A stretch of DNA of 60,000 nt from Adiantum capillus-veneris (Eukaryota; Streptophyta; Polypodiopsida; Polypodiales; Pteridaceae), in assembly GCA_014529385.2 (NCBI GenBank), contig CM043965.1, forward strand, positions 16,058,912-16,118,911. Reading direction: 5' to 3'. Numbering within the stretch: the first letter of the stretch is position 1; each line of letters starts with the position of its first letter. Shown in pieces: positions 1-11,944 of the stretch. Under the pieces are notes generated by a model that saw only the letters and a program-made list of their open reading frames with translations, had not been told where the DNA came from and made no database searches. The position numbers and the translations under genes were made by a program.

Positions 1-36
1 GAGCTTGCAGCAGCTGCAGTAAGGGAAGAAGGCCCC

Positions 37-591
37 ATGGCCGACGCTGCGAAAGATCTCGCAGCAAGAACCATGGGGGGCGTCGCCCAGCTCCTCGTTG
101 GCCACCCCTTTGACATCATCAAAGTCAAGCTCCAAAGCCAGCCCGCTCCGTCCCCAGGCGTCCCCCCCAAATACACAGGCGCCATCGACGCCGTGAAGCA
201 AACTCTCAACTCTGAAGGCCGTGCTAGCCTTTACAAAGGTATGGGTGCCCCCTCGGCTACCGTAGCTGCCTTCAATGCCGTCCTCTTCACTGCTCGTGGC
301 CAGATGGAAGTCCTCCTCCGCAACTCTCCTGGAGCACCCCTAACCATCTCTCAACAATTTTTATGCGGTGTCGGTGCTGGTTTGGCTGTCTCCTTCCTTG
401 CTTGCCCCACAAAGCTCATTAAGTGCCGCTTGCAAGCTCAAAGCTCTCTTGCCACTGTGGCAAAGGTAAGTCCTAGCCTTGCAGCAGCTGGTATAATAGG
501 TGGCTCTGTGGGTGCAGGCTCCATGGCCAGCAAGGTCGTGATGTATAATGGTCCTATGGATGTTGGTATTGAAAATATGCATGCATCTTGA
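37..591 (+). pseudogene. BOU: BOU-like mitochondrial carrier, N-terminal half only
   Basis: The reading frame starts at ATG 37 and matches the first half of plant A BOUT DE SOUFFLE (BOU), a mitochondrial inner-membrane carrier of the SLC25 family, through the segment ending GPMDV near position 560. The first carrier signature PFDIIK is intact. The second reads PTKLIK where the family has an acidic residue after the threonine, so its salt bridge would be lost. SLC25 carriers have three repeats of about 100 residues; this stops after about 1.7 repeats and then reads into unrelated PPR sequence and a TGA. No downstream carrier exons are seen before a gene on the opposite strand. A GT that could serve as a donor follows GPMDV, so a truncated gene with remote exons is not strictly excluded. 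I favour a truncated copy. Confidence 0.75.
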
Positions 592-1500
592 AGATTGTGG
601 CTTTGAAGGCATGCAACGGCAGAGAATCTCTCTAAATGGTCTCACCTTCACCTTTCTTTTGAAAGCATGCGGCATCTCTGGAGCAGTAGGCAAAGACAAC
701 AATTGGAATGCACTGATTGTGGTATGTGCGCGAACGAGAGCAGGCCAGAAAGCTCTAGGCTATTTTCAGTGGATGCGACGCGAGGGCCTCTTTCCAGTTG
801 CGCCTCTCTTCAAATGCAATCACCTATGCGTGCATCTCGAAGGCATGTAGCTCTACGCAAGATGCTCTTATGGACACAACAATTGAGACTGATATTGTTA
901 GTCACGTGGTGCTTGGCAATGCCTTGGGCGATATGTATGCCAGATGTGGTGCGCTTGACAAAGCACAAAAAGTCCTTGAGAAGCTTCTTGCCAGGAATGT
1001 CGCCTCTTTGAATGCACTGATTGTGGGATGTGTGCAACAAGAGCTAGGCCAGAAAGCTCTAGGATATTTTCAGTGGATGCAAAGCATTGGAATGCACTTT
1101 TCCCATAATACAAACAACATGAAGCAGATGCAAACGGAAGGCGTTTCTACAAATGCATTCACCTATGCTTGCACCTTGAAGGCTAGTGACCTTATGCAAG
1201 CTTCTTGTGCGGGACCCGCCACAAGATCACAAGAAGGGTCTCTATCCAGACGCAATCAACTACGCCTACACAGAAATCTGGAAGGCATGCGGGTCAGTAG
1301 GTGCAATCACATACACAGCCATAGATATTAGAATTCACGATATGATCGCTAGTCAACGTTTGTTGGGAGTACGATTTCATGCTTGGTGGTGGTTTGATCG
1401 ATATGTATACAAAATGTGGTGTTCTCACGATAGCACAAAAATCTTCTTGAAGGGTATCCTCCCTGGGATATAGTCTCTTGCAGCGGGTTAAGTACAGGAG
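562..1500 (+). pseudogene. Decayed PLS-type pentatricopeptide repeat (PPR) fragment
   Basis: Pieces of PPR repeats appear in all three plus-strand frames. Recognisable segments include LTFTFLLKACG and ALGYFQWMRREG (about 630-800), NAITYACISKAC with GNALGDMYARCGALDKAQKV (about 800-990), NALIVGCVQQELGQKALGYF (about 1010-1070), NAFTYACTLKA (about 1150), and GLIDMYTKCGVLTIAQK (about 1390-1440). Plant PPR proteins bind organellar RNA. Here frame changes and missing repeat parts break the chain, and no start, targeting peptide or E/DYW domain is visible. The fragment follows the carrier half-gene directly, giving a chimeric block of two host-gene pieces. Confidence 0.75.
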
Positions 1501-1946
1501 ATGCCCAACATCGTTGATGCAAGGAAGTCCATTGGCAATGACATTCAATCGCACGGTGAGTAAGCATTATCATTTTCTGATTTTTGACACTGAGAATGCA
1601 ATTAATGAACACACTAAAAATTGCACGCTGCCGTGAGAATGGCACGTTCTCTCGTATTATAAAAATTGGGGAGGACTGTGCAAGCTCCCCCATGCAAACA
1701 GACTTGCATGCTTTCTTTCTTTTTTTTAACATAAAAATGGAACAACAAACAATTAATAACATTTGACATCTTGTATGATCATGAACATTGAGCTTGACAA
1801 AACTCGTAACACTCCTTGTGGTTTTTGGCGAGGTACCCCTCTGAAGCACTACAATCGGTAACCAATTTATGCGGAAGTACACCACTCGACCACGACGATC
1901 GGTATCCCAAACACTCTCAGGTAAAAAAATATAACTATCTTTCATG

Positions 1947-1950
<4 letters not shown>

Positions 1951-1991
<41 letters not shown>
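1951..1991. repeat. (CT)n microsatellite
   Basis: Uninterrupted CT dinucleotide run of about 20 units between the PPR remnant and the aldo-keto reductase gene. The stretch from 1500 to 2180 otherwise shows nothing I recognise. Confidence 0.95.
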
Positions 1992-1996
<5 letters not shown>

Positions 1997-2184
1997 TCAA
2001 TATTTTATTCGATCTCAATTCGATGGAACATAGCTAACGAAGCACTCTAGTTGATGTACTTATTTGTGCAATATTGATATCAAGCACCGAAAGTAGGTAG
2101 ATTTTGTGATAGTAATAGCAGCATACAGGCATCATTGATATTTTCATCTGTAATATGAAATTATTTAACAGAAGCTAATGAGGT

Positions 2185-5100
2185 TCAAATCTCTCCATCC
2201 CATAGCTCTTGAACACTCTTGTAAGAGCCAAACTCGGGGTGCAAGAAGAGGCTCCCGTCAAAATTCTTATGTTGTTTGATTTTGCTGATAGCTCCGTGGT
2301 CTTCATCACTGAGATGCCAACCAAAGACCTGAAAATTCTCCGTCATCCTTGCTTTGTTGAAGCTCTTGGCTATGACACTAACCCCATTATCCAAACCCCA
2401 TCTCAATGCAACCTGGCAAGAAAAAACCATATTTATAAACTTTGTAAGAGAAAGGGACCAAAGCCTCCTTTGTGTCAGGACAAAGACCTGTGCTGGAGTC
2501 TTTCCAAGTTTTGCTGCAATCTCTTGAAGGATTGGCTCGTCCAAAACTGCTGGGGAGCCCCACATCTGACGAGGAGCCCCAAGCGGAGACCAGGCGCTCA
2601 CATGTATGTTGGCCCTCTTACAGGTCTCTCTTAACTGCTTCTGCTGCCACATGGGATGCATTTCTACCTGAAAAACAGCATATTCACCCTCAATAAACAG
2701 AGAGATTTTATTTAGCATCATAATGTGGGTCTAAGGCCAAGGCCAAGGCCAAGGCAAAGGCAAAGTTATTCTTATACTAATTTTGTAAATAGCCCGTACA
2801 TTCATAGCCACATTTTATTTGGTGTATGATGTGTATGCTTTGATCAACTACACTTCAACATACTGTAGATTTATATGTAGCTATCAATTACCTTGGCTAA
2901 TCAGCTATTGTTATGTGCAACTATTTCAAGCAATGGTTGTCAAGTTCTGTACACATCGTTCACATTCAACATGTTTTTATGGGTCGTGTAAAGGATGGGG
3001 AGAGCTTTGATGAGGCATATCCCTTTGGGCCTTCGCACTCATCTATTCAGCAAGCTGCCACCACAGTCTCTCCTTATGCTTTGACTATTCCCTACGACAG
3101 CTGCACAAACGCAGGCTACATATTTTGCCAGTGAGCTCTCCATGTTTTTGGTCATTCATGAGACCTCCATCTTCCAAAGGCTACTGGCCTTCATTCTACT
3201 TATGTTTTAACTTTTATTTAGCTTTTATTTAGCTCCCATCACGGGGCCTCCACCACAGGCAGGCACTGCACCATCTCTATTATAACGACCTCGTCGGGAC
3301 TCCACACCTTATCATCAAGACCAACGGTCACTGCATATGCCTTCTCTGACTCATGCTGTGCCTAGTGGCTGTCTCCTCTTTATAATAGAGGCCTACTATG
3401 TATTATCTCTCTATGGAGCCAAGGAAACACTATATTGTTAACCAATAACATAACTTTAGCCAAACCTAATTTAGGTCTAAACTAAAATGTGCACACCCTA
3501 ATCAATTAGCCCACCACTGCCACAACCACCTAATGAAGATCTTAGGAATGTGAATACCATAGCTCATTCCAGACCAAATAATTCCAAAAAACATGAAGTA
3601 CGAACATAATTCCTGAAAACATGGTAAATATTATTACCTGGTTCACAGCCGGTGGGATCTCTGCAAATTCAAGTAAGTTTGTAATCTTCTTTGATGAGAA
3701 GTTGCTGACACCAATGGCTTTTGTGAGGCCTTGTTTGACGCAAGCTTCCAAAGCCTGCCATGTACCTTTGAGATCAAACGGCAAAATGTCTTCCAGTTTT
3801 GGTACATATTTTACACTTTCTTTAAATCTGATAGGCCAGTGAATCAGATAGAGGTCCAGGTAGTCCAGCTGCAACTCGCTGCAAAAAAGGATTGGCAGAC
3901 TTTTATACTGTGGTCATATCTTCTTTTACAAAGAGTGCCCTGTCTATGTAGCAAATTAAGCAACCAAAAAATAACACCTACACCTTCTGATTGCTTGACC
4001 CTTCATATCCCCAAAAGGACATTACACTTCGGATACAAATTGCAACAACCTCACCAGAATATAGACCACCATCAATAAACTGACTCCCTGAAAGAGCAGC
4101 AGCTTCACACATTCTTGAGCTAACACACTGCCTATGCTTCTGCTTTGAATGTGGGATTTAGAGTGAAGTTGCTAGGCTGCTACAGCCAACTCTCACGTCA
4201 CTGCCTTTTCTTATTGCTCGATGCCACTTCCTTTCCACAAATAATTCTCCTCCTTAATCCTCCTGGGTCAGAAAAGTGGCAGAACAAATCTACAAGTATC
4301 TAATAGATGAAAAAACTCCAAAGAGATAGTCAAGGGCTCACAATCTCCACAGGTTACGTAAAGCGCCCACTAAATATTCTCCATTAACTCACTACAGCAT
4401 ACACAGAACTCTGTGGGCAATCTCTAGGAGAGGATAATCTTCTAACATCTTTTTGTATGAGTACAGTACTCAACCGGGATCTGTTTAGAGGCTCCAAGCT
4501 AAAGGGCTTGACAGGGCAGCTGATATACTTCATGTCAAAGGATCGGAGGGAGTGTAATCAGACCAAAGGGCTTACTATTTTAGTTGGTAAGACCCTAGAA
4601 ATCTCTACTAAGGCCCTTGATTAAAATCAAGCACCACCAACACTTATTTTTGTCTAGGAAGGTGCAGAGCAAACAAGAGGATATTCCAATCACTTCTGTA
4701 ACCAAACTAAACATACACAAAACAGAAGATTACTCCGATGCACTTATTTCAATGTAACTGACAAAGGGAAGAAGATTCAGCTGAGGACAACCTCATCACC
4801 CTCTTGGCCTTTATTATCGGAATAACTCTCTTAGTTACCTTTTTGGCTTTCTGTGTATGTTTAGTTTGTAACCAACTAAACATACAGAACAGGAGATTAC
4901 TCCAATGCACTTATTTCAATGTAAGGGAAGATTTACAGTTAAGGACAACCTCATCACCCTCTTGGCCTCTATTATCTGAATAACTCTCTTAGTTACCTTT
5001 TTGGCTTGCTCCACGTTTGATCTTATCTTCACTACTTTAAGCCTCCTCCTTCCTATATTCCTAAATTATCCCTTTTTGTCAATACTTTTGACAAAAAGCA

Positions 5101-8100
5101 TAATTCACTAAAACAACCTCTTCTATTGAGTCTGCTACTCTTTTTTTCATGCAATAAGCATTCCATATACCTAGATGAATCCAAGATAAGCCTAGAATCA
5201 CCCTTAAAGGAAAGTGCAAGGTCCCATGGTAGTCACCCACTAGCCAATATAACCCCCATCATGCACAGTATTGACTAAATACCACGACATCCCCACTAAC
5301 GTCATCAGTGCCCAATAGTGGGTGTAGAGCTATGTACTAACATATGCTCCCAGACACAACACACACAACACGCACACACAGGAGCATACATCAACACAAA
5401 GTTCAACGTATTGAGTTTCTCTCATGACTCCGGAGATCAAGGGCAGACTCAACCATAATGAATCCTAGCACTAAAAGAAGCATTAAATCGGAAAAATTAG
5501 CACAAAAATGAGGTAGTTGATAGGGCATACGCGCCACAAAACATAGAAAGAATTAGCACAATAACGATTGGTCGTAACTCGGACAAAACCTTCACAATGT
5601 GAAGTCTACATGTCTGCTATACGACTAAATAATATACCTAGCTGAATCCAGGATAAGCCTAGATTCACCCTTAAAAAGAAGTGCAAGGTATAGACCCATG
5701 GTAGTCACCCACAAGCCAATATAACCATCAGCTCCATCATGCATAGTATTGACTAAATACCACGACATCCCACTAACATCATCAATGCCCAATAGTGGGT
5801 GTAGAACTAGGTACTAATATATGCTCCCCAACACAACGCACACATGAGCATACATCAACACAAAGTTCAATGTACTTAGTTTTTGTCATGATTCCATGTT
5901 TGTAGGTATGTGAACCGCGCCTTAAGCTTGTCTTGAAAGTCGGCCCAATTGAAAAAAAGGGGCATGCCTATCTCAGCTTCCTCTAGGTGCGCGGCCAACT
6001 GTGCCTCTTGCCATGCTTGATACCAATTAATGGCATCACTGGTAAGGGATACATGGCTGCCGTCAAAACTTTGCTATTTCCTGTTTTCTTAGTTGTCGCA
6101 AACTAAGCATTAAATTGATGCAGTCAAGAACGAATAACATCAGTATCCATCTTACCGTCATACTTACTAAATGTCAACTTCTCAGTGACGGGGTTATTGG
6201 AATCCGCTTCTCGACTTGTGCTGCCGGATGATTCGCCCACGTCCTTGAGTGGCTCGAATTTCGAGGTGAGTACCTATAGGACCAACTCTTGCATGCGTTG
6301 GTGTCTCTGCACCTCACGTACTAATTCCAAGGCCACTCAACTGTCTTCGGCCGCTATGTGTTGGGCTTCGTGTGTTTGCTAATAGCTACCATTCTTTCTT
6401 CGGCCGCCAAGCGCGCTTGTTCACACTCACGCTCCAAGGCTGTCTTTCTTTCTTTGGCCGCCAAGCGCGCTTGCTCACGCTCACGCTCTAAGGCTGCCTT
6501 TCTTTCTTCGCGGTCGCGATCCAAGGCGGCGTGTTGCACCTCTTGTTGTAGCATCATGTCCATCATCGTCTTGACTAAAGCCTCCATAGGATTTGGTACA
6601 ACCCATGGCGTAGATGGGAAAGGGGGAGGGTCGGAAAAACCTCCTGGTGGGGAAAATTCTTCATCACCACCTCCATGCTCATCACCTTCACGCAAAGTAT
6701 CCATTCGGCTTCGAAAGATGACCATACACTGAGTTCTTGGGTACTTAAGTTCTCGAGGAACTTGGGTTCTTGAGGTTCTTGAGATTCTTGAGTTCTTTAG
6801 CTTGCAATCGGTGTTAGAAAAGGCTTTTCTCTTACTCAAGCTCGACTCTTCCCTGCAGGCGCACCCCTTGGCGGCCTTGCGCTCACACCAAGGTTGCTTT
6901 TTCCCACCTCACGCCGATTGGTTGGCCACGAAGTGCACGGTCCGCTCTCAATGAGTGAAAAGAGGAACAAGGGGAGGCTGGACAAGCCCTTCTTTCTTGG
7001 GTTACTTGTCACTCTTCAAAACACGATTAGGCATCGACACGCCCAAGTGGACTTGGTTACGTGCGACCGCAACAAGCAAAAAAATTTCTTGTGGTTCTTT
7101 CCTTGAGTGATACAGAACACTGCCAAAGCTCTGATACCAATGTAAGGTGCAGCGGAAGTGAATGTTGATCTTGCTCAAGATGAGTGCTCCGAACTGTGCT
7201 CAAGGGTTCCTTTTACTTACGGGGAGAGCCTTCCGTTCCTTTTGTGAGAAAGTGCAATGATCACAAACAAAGTGAATGCTACTACGAATGAAGGTGCTAA
7301 GACTTGAGAGAGAGAAAAGAATGAGACACCAGACGGTTCTCAAACCCTCCTCCAAGGGCCTCACTTTGTATTAATAGAAGATAGTGAAGTAGAGACTTTG
7401 AGGTTTCCAAGTTGCCCTTTTGTCTATTGTCCATTGTGTGAGTATAGCAAGTAGATGGATATCATTTGAATTAGCATTTGTTATCTCTTTGACATTGTAA
7501 ACTTCAGTGGTAGCTTTCAAATTGAAAAAACCAATCAATGTCTTATTTTCCATTAAATTGATTTTTCTTTGCTTTATAGGTATACGCGTGTCTCTTGAAA
7601 TGCATGTTTGTGAAAGTGTTTTCCCTTCTCTAACCTTTCTTGTAAGTTAAAGGTTGCAAGCTCATATGTTTGTCATTATGCAAGCGAGTGCACGTTGTCA
7701 CATCGATATGTGTTCACAAGGTGGACCAGGAAGACACGGGGCCTTTGGTTGTGAGAGATGGTAGATAGAGGAGAGCACAAACACATGCAAATTCTCTAAC
7801 AGACGTCCAATTGCACACCGATTTCATTAAATATTTCAAAAGAAACGGTTGAGATCATCCCTCGTAATCACCATATAACATTTAACCCATAACCTTCATC
7901 ACCCTTAAGAGAGAAGCCCATAACCTTCATCACCCTTAAGAGAGAAAAGTAGTCGAATTCCTCTATGCCTCACGGTTCTGCAAGCAGTATTCTTGACTAC
8001 ATTTCTTGAAGTTATGAGAGCCAGAGGGATAGAGCAACGAAGAAAAGAACCCAACCCAAAAACCCCAATTATTTTCTGTATTCTCCTCTCCTCTCACCTC

Positions 8101-10650
8101 ATTCACCTTCCAAAAGAGATCCCAAAATTCCGATTCAGTTGACCATGAGTGTCACATGCACATCTAACCCTATGTGCATGTGGACAAGCTACTTCAAGCC
8201 TAGGGTTCAAGTCAGCTTAGGAAGTGTTTTGGCACCTTTGTGAGCCTGTGCGGAGGCCGTGCATGTCCAAGCACTTAGAGTAGTTGCATATCCTTTGGTT
8301 GCACACAGCATGACATTTAGTATACATCATGAGCATTTTACAGTGCACAATACCCATTTTCCCTATCCATTTTCACTTATTATTTAATAAGTGACTTTCG
8401 TTGAAAAACTGGGTAGGGTAAATTTGCTAAGCTACTATAAATAAAACCTAGCGCTAGCACTTCTGGCAGAAGAGGCAGAAGAAGTTCCAGCAACTTGCAA
8501 TGCACCTTCTCAGCAAGTCCGGCAGGACACTTAGCGTTTTCAACCACAAGACAAACCTAGACATCCCATTTCAGCCAGCGTTTTTAGATCCCAACAGCCG
8601 CAGATTGCAGATCAGTCCAGGCGTTTTTGCAATTACAGACCTAGCCTAGCATTTTGTAGTTTCCGGCGACAGATCAACCCCAGTGCATCAGCATTTTCAG
8701 TTTTCAGCACTTAGCCTCGCAGAATCAGTCCTACCCGCAGCAGATCCTCGCGGTACGGTCGAGTCAGCCAACGTTTTCAGATTCAGCCTTCTGTCTGCAG
8801 ATTTCAACATCTGCGTTTTTCAACACATCATTGTCGCGTCGTCGCCATCGCTTACACAGATTCAAAATTCAACAGAAGTCAGCGTTTTGCAGATTTCAGA
8901 CCTAGCGTTTTCAGATTTCAGCCCGTCCTCGTCGTCGTCGTCATTGTCATCGACATTGCGGCAAGTCCATTGCATCTAGACCATTGTACCATATTTGTGT
9001 AATAAATAGCATAGACCTCTCACGCCATAGAGAGGGGAGCCTACCTACTAACCTAACCAGAATAGTCCAGATGGGAGCCTGCCCACCCTAAGTTCTCGGG
9101 AGATTGAAGATAAAATCCATTGCAATACTCTCCCATCGTCTATCCGGAATCGTTAAAGTTCTAATAGATCATGTATACCATGGATTCACTTCATCTAAGT
9201 GGCTTGCCCGTAACAATTATTCTCAATAGTACTCCACCTATGATCAATCAGATTAACTTGATCACCAACACAAAGAAGATTTGAAACCACCTTGCTTCCC
9301 TTTATGAGTGAGTCTCTCAATGAAGTGTACAGCTTTGGAGGTGCAATTGAGGTCACTAAATGCGACAAAGGTATCCTTAAGGATCAGATAAGCTCTAGCA
9401 AGCCATACTTTTATGTGGGAAAGCAGTTCAATTCGGAGGACATGGCTCAGCTGCCTACATGAAATTCAAACTTCTATTCGTCTCATTGATTACTAGTGTG
9501 GATGTCTCAACTCCATCCCTTGAGACAAGATTAGTGCCTATCTATGGTATTGGACCTAGAGAGAGAGAGAGAGAGCCCAAAATAAGGGATGCTGTCGACC
9601 TACATGGGTGGCCAACCCTACAGCTGGCTCTTGAAGTGGGTTGTGTTTAGGGTGATGTTTCCTGAAAACATATTTTAACCCCTATCTCAGTGAATAGGGG
9701 GCATTACGGTGCAGTGAAGCGCCAAATTAATGCAAAATATAAAAAATACAGCTAGTTTGATCAAGAATATTTAGTCCCTTTGAATATTGCAAGTTCTGAA
9801 AATTCAAAGACCTCAAACACAATAAGGTGTATACTTTGGAGAAAGAGCTACATGGAAAAGACAGAACCTGAGGCTATTCTTCAGAGCTGGTAAAACACCT
9901 TCAGGAAAACAATCACAGCACCAAATCTTGGAGGTGACAAAGAGATCCTCACGTTTTACAACGCCAGCCTGCATGGCCTCGTTAAGGGCCTCCCCAAGGC
10001 ATCCCTCACTCTTGTAAGCATTTGCGGTGTCAAAGTGTCGATAACCTACCTATCAAAACACCCACTATTCATGTCAAAGTCCTTGCACACCATCAATTCT
10101 ATATATTTCTTATGAGCCACTCTTAACATTCCAGCTATTCCTCAAATCATGCTGGTTTTTTTCGAAACCACACATACACAGCTTGATATTATTATAGATC
10201 TGTGTGTGCACACGTGTGTATAAACATTCAGACCACACAAATGAGCACAACTTGATTTATTCCATGGTTGTCTCTATGTGGGTGCACTTGAGTGTGCACT
10301 CAGACCCTTGTTTGTGACGAGCAATGCAACATTTTGCATGGAACAATTCGGAGTGTTTGTGACAACCAACACATCCATTATGCATGGACATTGCCTCAGT
10401 TGCCACATACGCGGATATGTCAATGAGGTGTGTGTTGTATCTGTGTGTATACACACGTGTTAACATTCAGACCTTCAGTTTGCATCCCGCCCGGGGGGGG
10501 GGGGGGGGGATCGGGGGTGGGGGGAACCTTTAGCGCCTCGGAAATGGCTGCCTTCTTTTCAGCGTGAGTAGCGCTTGATGGGTCAGAGGCGGTGCCGAAG
10601 CCAAGGAGGGGAATGGAAGCTCCTGTGCTGAGAATTGCGCACTCAGCCAT
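2185..10650 (-). CDS. Aldo-keto reductase (AKR4C-like), five exons
   Basis: NADPH-dependent cytosolic carbonyl or aldose reductase, read by joining five exons with GT-AG borders in phase. Exons: 10650-10528, 10049-9868, 3878-3638, 2667-2488, 2412-2185. The start is the ATG at 10650 ([20 protein letters not shown]); no upstream in-frame ATG exists near it. The joined protein is 317 residues, the usual family length. The catalytic tetrad is complete: Asp48 (RHFDTA), Tyr53, Lys82 (VTSKIW) and His115 (LIHWP). Other family landmarks are PAVNQVEMHP across the exon 3/4 junction, IGVSNFSS, the cofactor-binding segment IAKSFN, and the C-terminus ELWDGEI shared with Arabidopsis AKR4C enzymes. Intron lengths are 478, 5989, 970 and 75 bp; the second carries retroelement debris. 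No stop or frameshift is seen. The exact substrate is unknown. Confidence 0.92.
2733..2765. repeat. Hexanucleotide repeat in AKR intron 3
   Basis: About five units of GGCCAA, the last two drifting to GGCAAA, inside the third intron of the aldo-keto reductase gene. The rest of this intron (2668-3637) shows nothing recognisable. Confidence 0.85.
4701..5007. repeat. Direct repeat pair in AKR intron 2
   Basis: Segment 4701-4849 is repeated at 4871-5007 with small indels (shared landmarks: ACTAAACATAC, CCTCATCACCCTCTTGGCCT, CTCTTAGTTACCTTTTTGGC). This looks like a local tandem duplication of about 145 bp. No coding capacity is seen. Confidence 0.8.
5167..5895. repeat. Direct repeat pair of about 265 bp in AKR intron 2
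   Basis: Segment 5167-5431 recurs at 5634-5895 (shared landmarks: GATAAGCCTAGA, CCCATGGTAGTCACCCAC, ACTAAATACCACGACATCCC, GCATACATCAACACAAAGTT). The copies are diverged and separated by about 200 bp. They could be remnants of a retroelement terminal region or a local duplication. No coding content is seen. Confidence 0.8.
5903..7143 (-). mobile_element. Decayed Ty3/gypsy gag region with primer-binding site
   Basis: Read on the minus strand, position 7143 to 7129 gives TTGGTATCAGAGC, the usual plant LTR-retroelement primer-binding site matching initiator tRNA-Met. Downstream, 6839-6354 encodes a gag N-terminus with a proline-rich part followed by charged repeats built on [11 protein letters not shown]. 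Segment 6200-5903 then carries the gag core: [18 protein letters not shown] and [14 protein letters not shown], the tryptophan pattern of the retrotransposon gag family. Frame changes and stops separate the parts, and protease and polymerase are missing. The element lies antisense-compatible with, and inside, intron 2 of the aldo-keto reductase gene. Confidence 0.72.
7143..7800 (-). repeat. Probable 5' LTR remnant next to the gypsy primer-binding site
   Basis: An LTR in this orientation must begin on the plus strand at the TG of 7142-7143, just beyond the primer-binding site. A minus-strand TATA-like TTCTATTAATACAAAG lies near 7365. The outer border is not determinable; I see no matching second LTR within the intron. 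Confidence 0.4.
7885..7948. repeat. 32-bp tandem duplication
   Basis: The unit beginning CCCATAACCTTCATCACCC occurs twice in direct succession inside AKR intron 2. Confidence 0.85.
8535..8930. repeat. Degenerate GCGTTTT-cored repeat tract
   Basis: At least eight occurrences of a core GCGTTTT or GCATTTT, usually followed by CAGATTTCAGACC-like sequence, spaced roughly 25-60 bp. Upstream is a TATA-like CTATAAATAAAACC near 8440; downstream, AATAAA at about 9000. The 8370-9060 block could be a plus-strand LTR, but I found no partner copy. The remaining intron to 9867 shows nothing I recognise. Confidence 0.55.
10493..10509. repeat. Poly-G run
   Basis: Seventeen consecutive G residues in the first intron of the aldo-keto reductase gene, near its 5' splice site. 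Confidence 0.95.
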
Positions 10651-10719
10651 CGCTGCTGCTGCTCTGTTGCTTACGACTTGGTAACCGTGAATAATTTGAG
10701 AGTTCAACAGACTATGGCC

Positions 10720-11056
10720 CGTGTCACACTGGGGCAGGCAAATGCGGTCAAGCTGAGATGGCGCGCCGTTATTCGTCGGTGAAAAAAAGCGAAGTTGGCC
10801 GCGAGGTATTGTCAGAGGGGCGGCCTCGCTTGCCCGGCCATCTTCTCAAAGTGGTGGACAACTGAAAAAGTGAGGGCGGGAGAGCGCGAAAGAGGCCTTG
10901 AGCCCTGTCCTGCAGCGTGAAACGCGCTCGTCAAACCACTTGGCCAATGCCTGTTCGCTGAAGCCTATAGACAACATTTTAGTATTGATCCAGTGTGACA
11001 TGAAAAGGCTGCCACTACCTGCAAATCCCCATGGGCGCCCGTCCCAGTGTGACACG
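10720..11056. mobile_element. MITE with 14-bp perfect terminal inverted repeats
   Basis: CGTGTCACACTGGG at 10720-10733 is the exact reverse complement of 11043-11056. The similarity weakly extends outward (ACTATGGC on one side, CATAGGC read inward on the other). The 337-bp span has no coding content, so it fits a non-autonomous DNA element. It lies only 70 bp upstream of the AKR start codon, in the 5' UTR or promoter. An additional internal copy of the end motif, CCAGTGTGACA, lies at 10990-11000. The superfamily is not assignable; no clear target duplication was found. Confidence 0.75.
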
Positions 11057-11209
11057 CGCCTATGTCACATTGCGTAAGAAGAAGAAAAACGAGCCGACTA
11101 CTGGAAAGACAAAAGAAAATGTAATACATGGGAATATTCCATGTTCCCTCACTTTCCATTTCCTAAGCCTCCCTATGTTTCCCTCCTCTGAACGTGCGCG
11201 CCCCCCTCT

Positions 11210-11380
11210 TGCTCGTGCCTTGCGTAGATGGCGACAGAGATGTGATCATATCCCCTCCTTTCTCTGCACCCCTTCTCGTCCCGCCCCTACCTTGCGTAGA
11301 TATCGACAAATGCGGCCTACAAGGCTACAGCCCCTACCTTCTGTCGTTCTGCCTCTACCTTGCACACATCTAGACAAAGA
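11210..11380. repeat. About 70-bp imperfect tandem repeat
   Basis: Three degenerate units sharing CCTTGCGTAGAT followed by GACA, near 11218, 11290 and 11357, separated by pyrimidine-rich sequence. Confidence 0.5.
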
Positions 11381-11398
11381 GGGGGCCTTGCCTTGTGC

Positions 11399-11400
<2 letters not shown>

Positions 11401-11455
<55 letters not shown>

Positions 11456-11561
11456 AAACTATGTGCAATCTCTACAAAAGCAGAAAGATAACCCCCCTCA
11501 AGCATTGCCGCAGGTGCTTGGTCTGTCAAAAATAGCAATGGCGACAGGCGCATGAGCGCAC

Positions 11562-11608
<47 letters not shown>
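11401..11608. repeat. Two long (GA)n microsatellites
   Basis: GA runs at 11401-11452 and 11564-11608. The open frames that overlap them are products of the dinucleotide repeat. Confidence 0.95.
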
Positions 11609-11611
<3 letters not shown>

Positions 11612-11773
11612 AAGGCATGGCCTCCACCTAGCAACTAATCTCACTCCGCAACGCTCTTTCCTTTTCCTTGTAAAAGTAATGTGCCTATTTTCTGATTTAA
11701 AGGGATTGGGTACCCCCTACTCCGCTGCATGCATATGTGAGCGTGAGAGCGAAGGGCAATCCAGTAATCCTAG

Positions 11774-11855
11774 AAAATGAGAAAACATGGCAAATAAGTG
11801 TTGAAAGCGAAAGTTGAAGGGGAAAGGGGAGAGTAGACTGGAGTTTGTTTTTGGT
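11774..11855. repeat. Segment shared with 15238-15325
   Basis: The 80-bp segment containing CAAATAAGTGTTGAAAGCGA and GACTGGAGTTTGTTTTT recurs near 15240 with few changes. The second copy lies just upstream of the HUH-endonuclease element. Confidence 0.75.
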
Positions 11856-11944
11856 CTTCAGAAGGCCATAGGAGAGTGAGTGGATAATTGGTGTACTTTT
11901 TGGACCGTTGATTAAGAATCATGGATTGGTGACACATGTCAAGT

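Noticed and set aside
1349-1945. 198-codon open frame on the minus strand
   Set aside because: It is antisense to PPR remnants at its downstream end and shows no family features; probably chance.
11031-11634. Long open frames on both strands around 11-11.6 kb
   Set aside because: They run through (GA)n microsatellites and encode only RE or LS dipeptide repeats there; no protein features outside.
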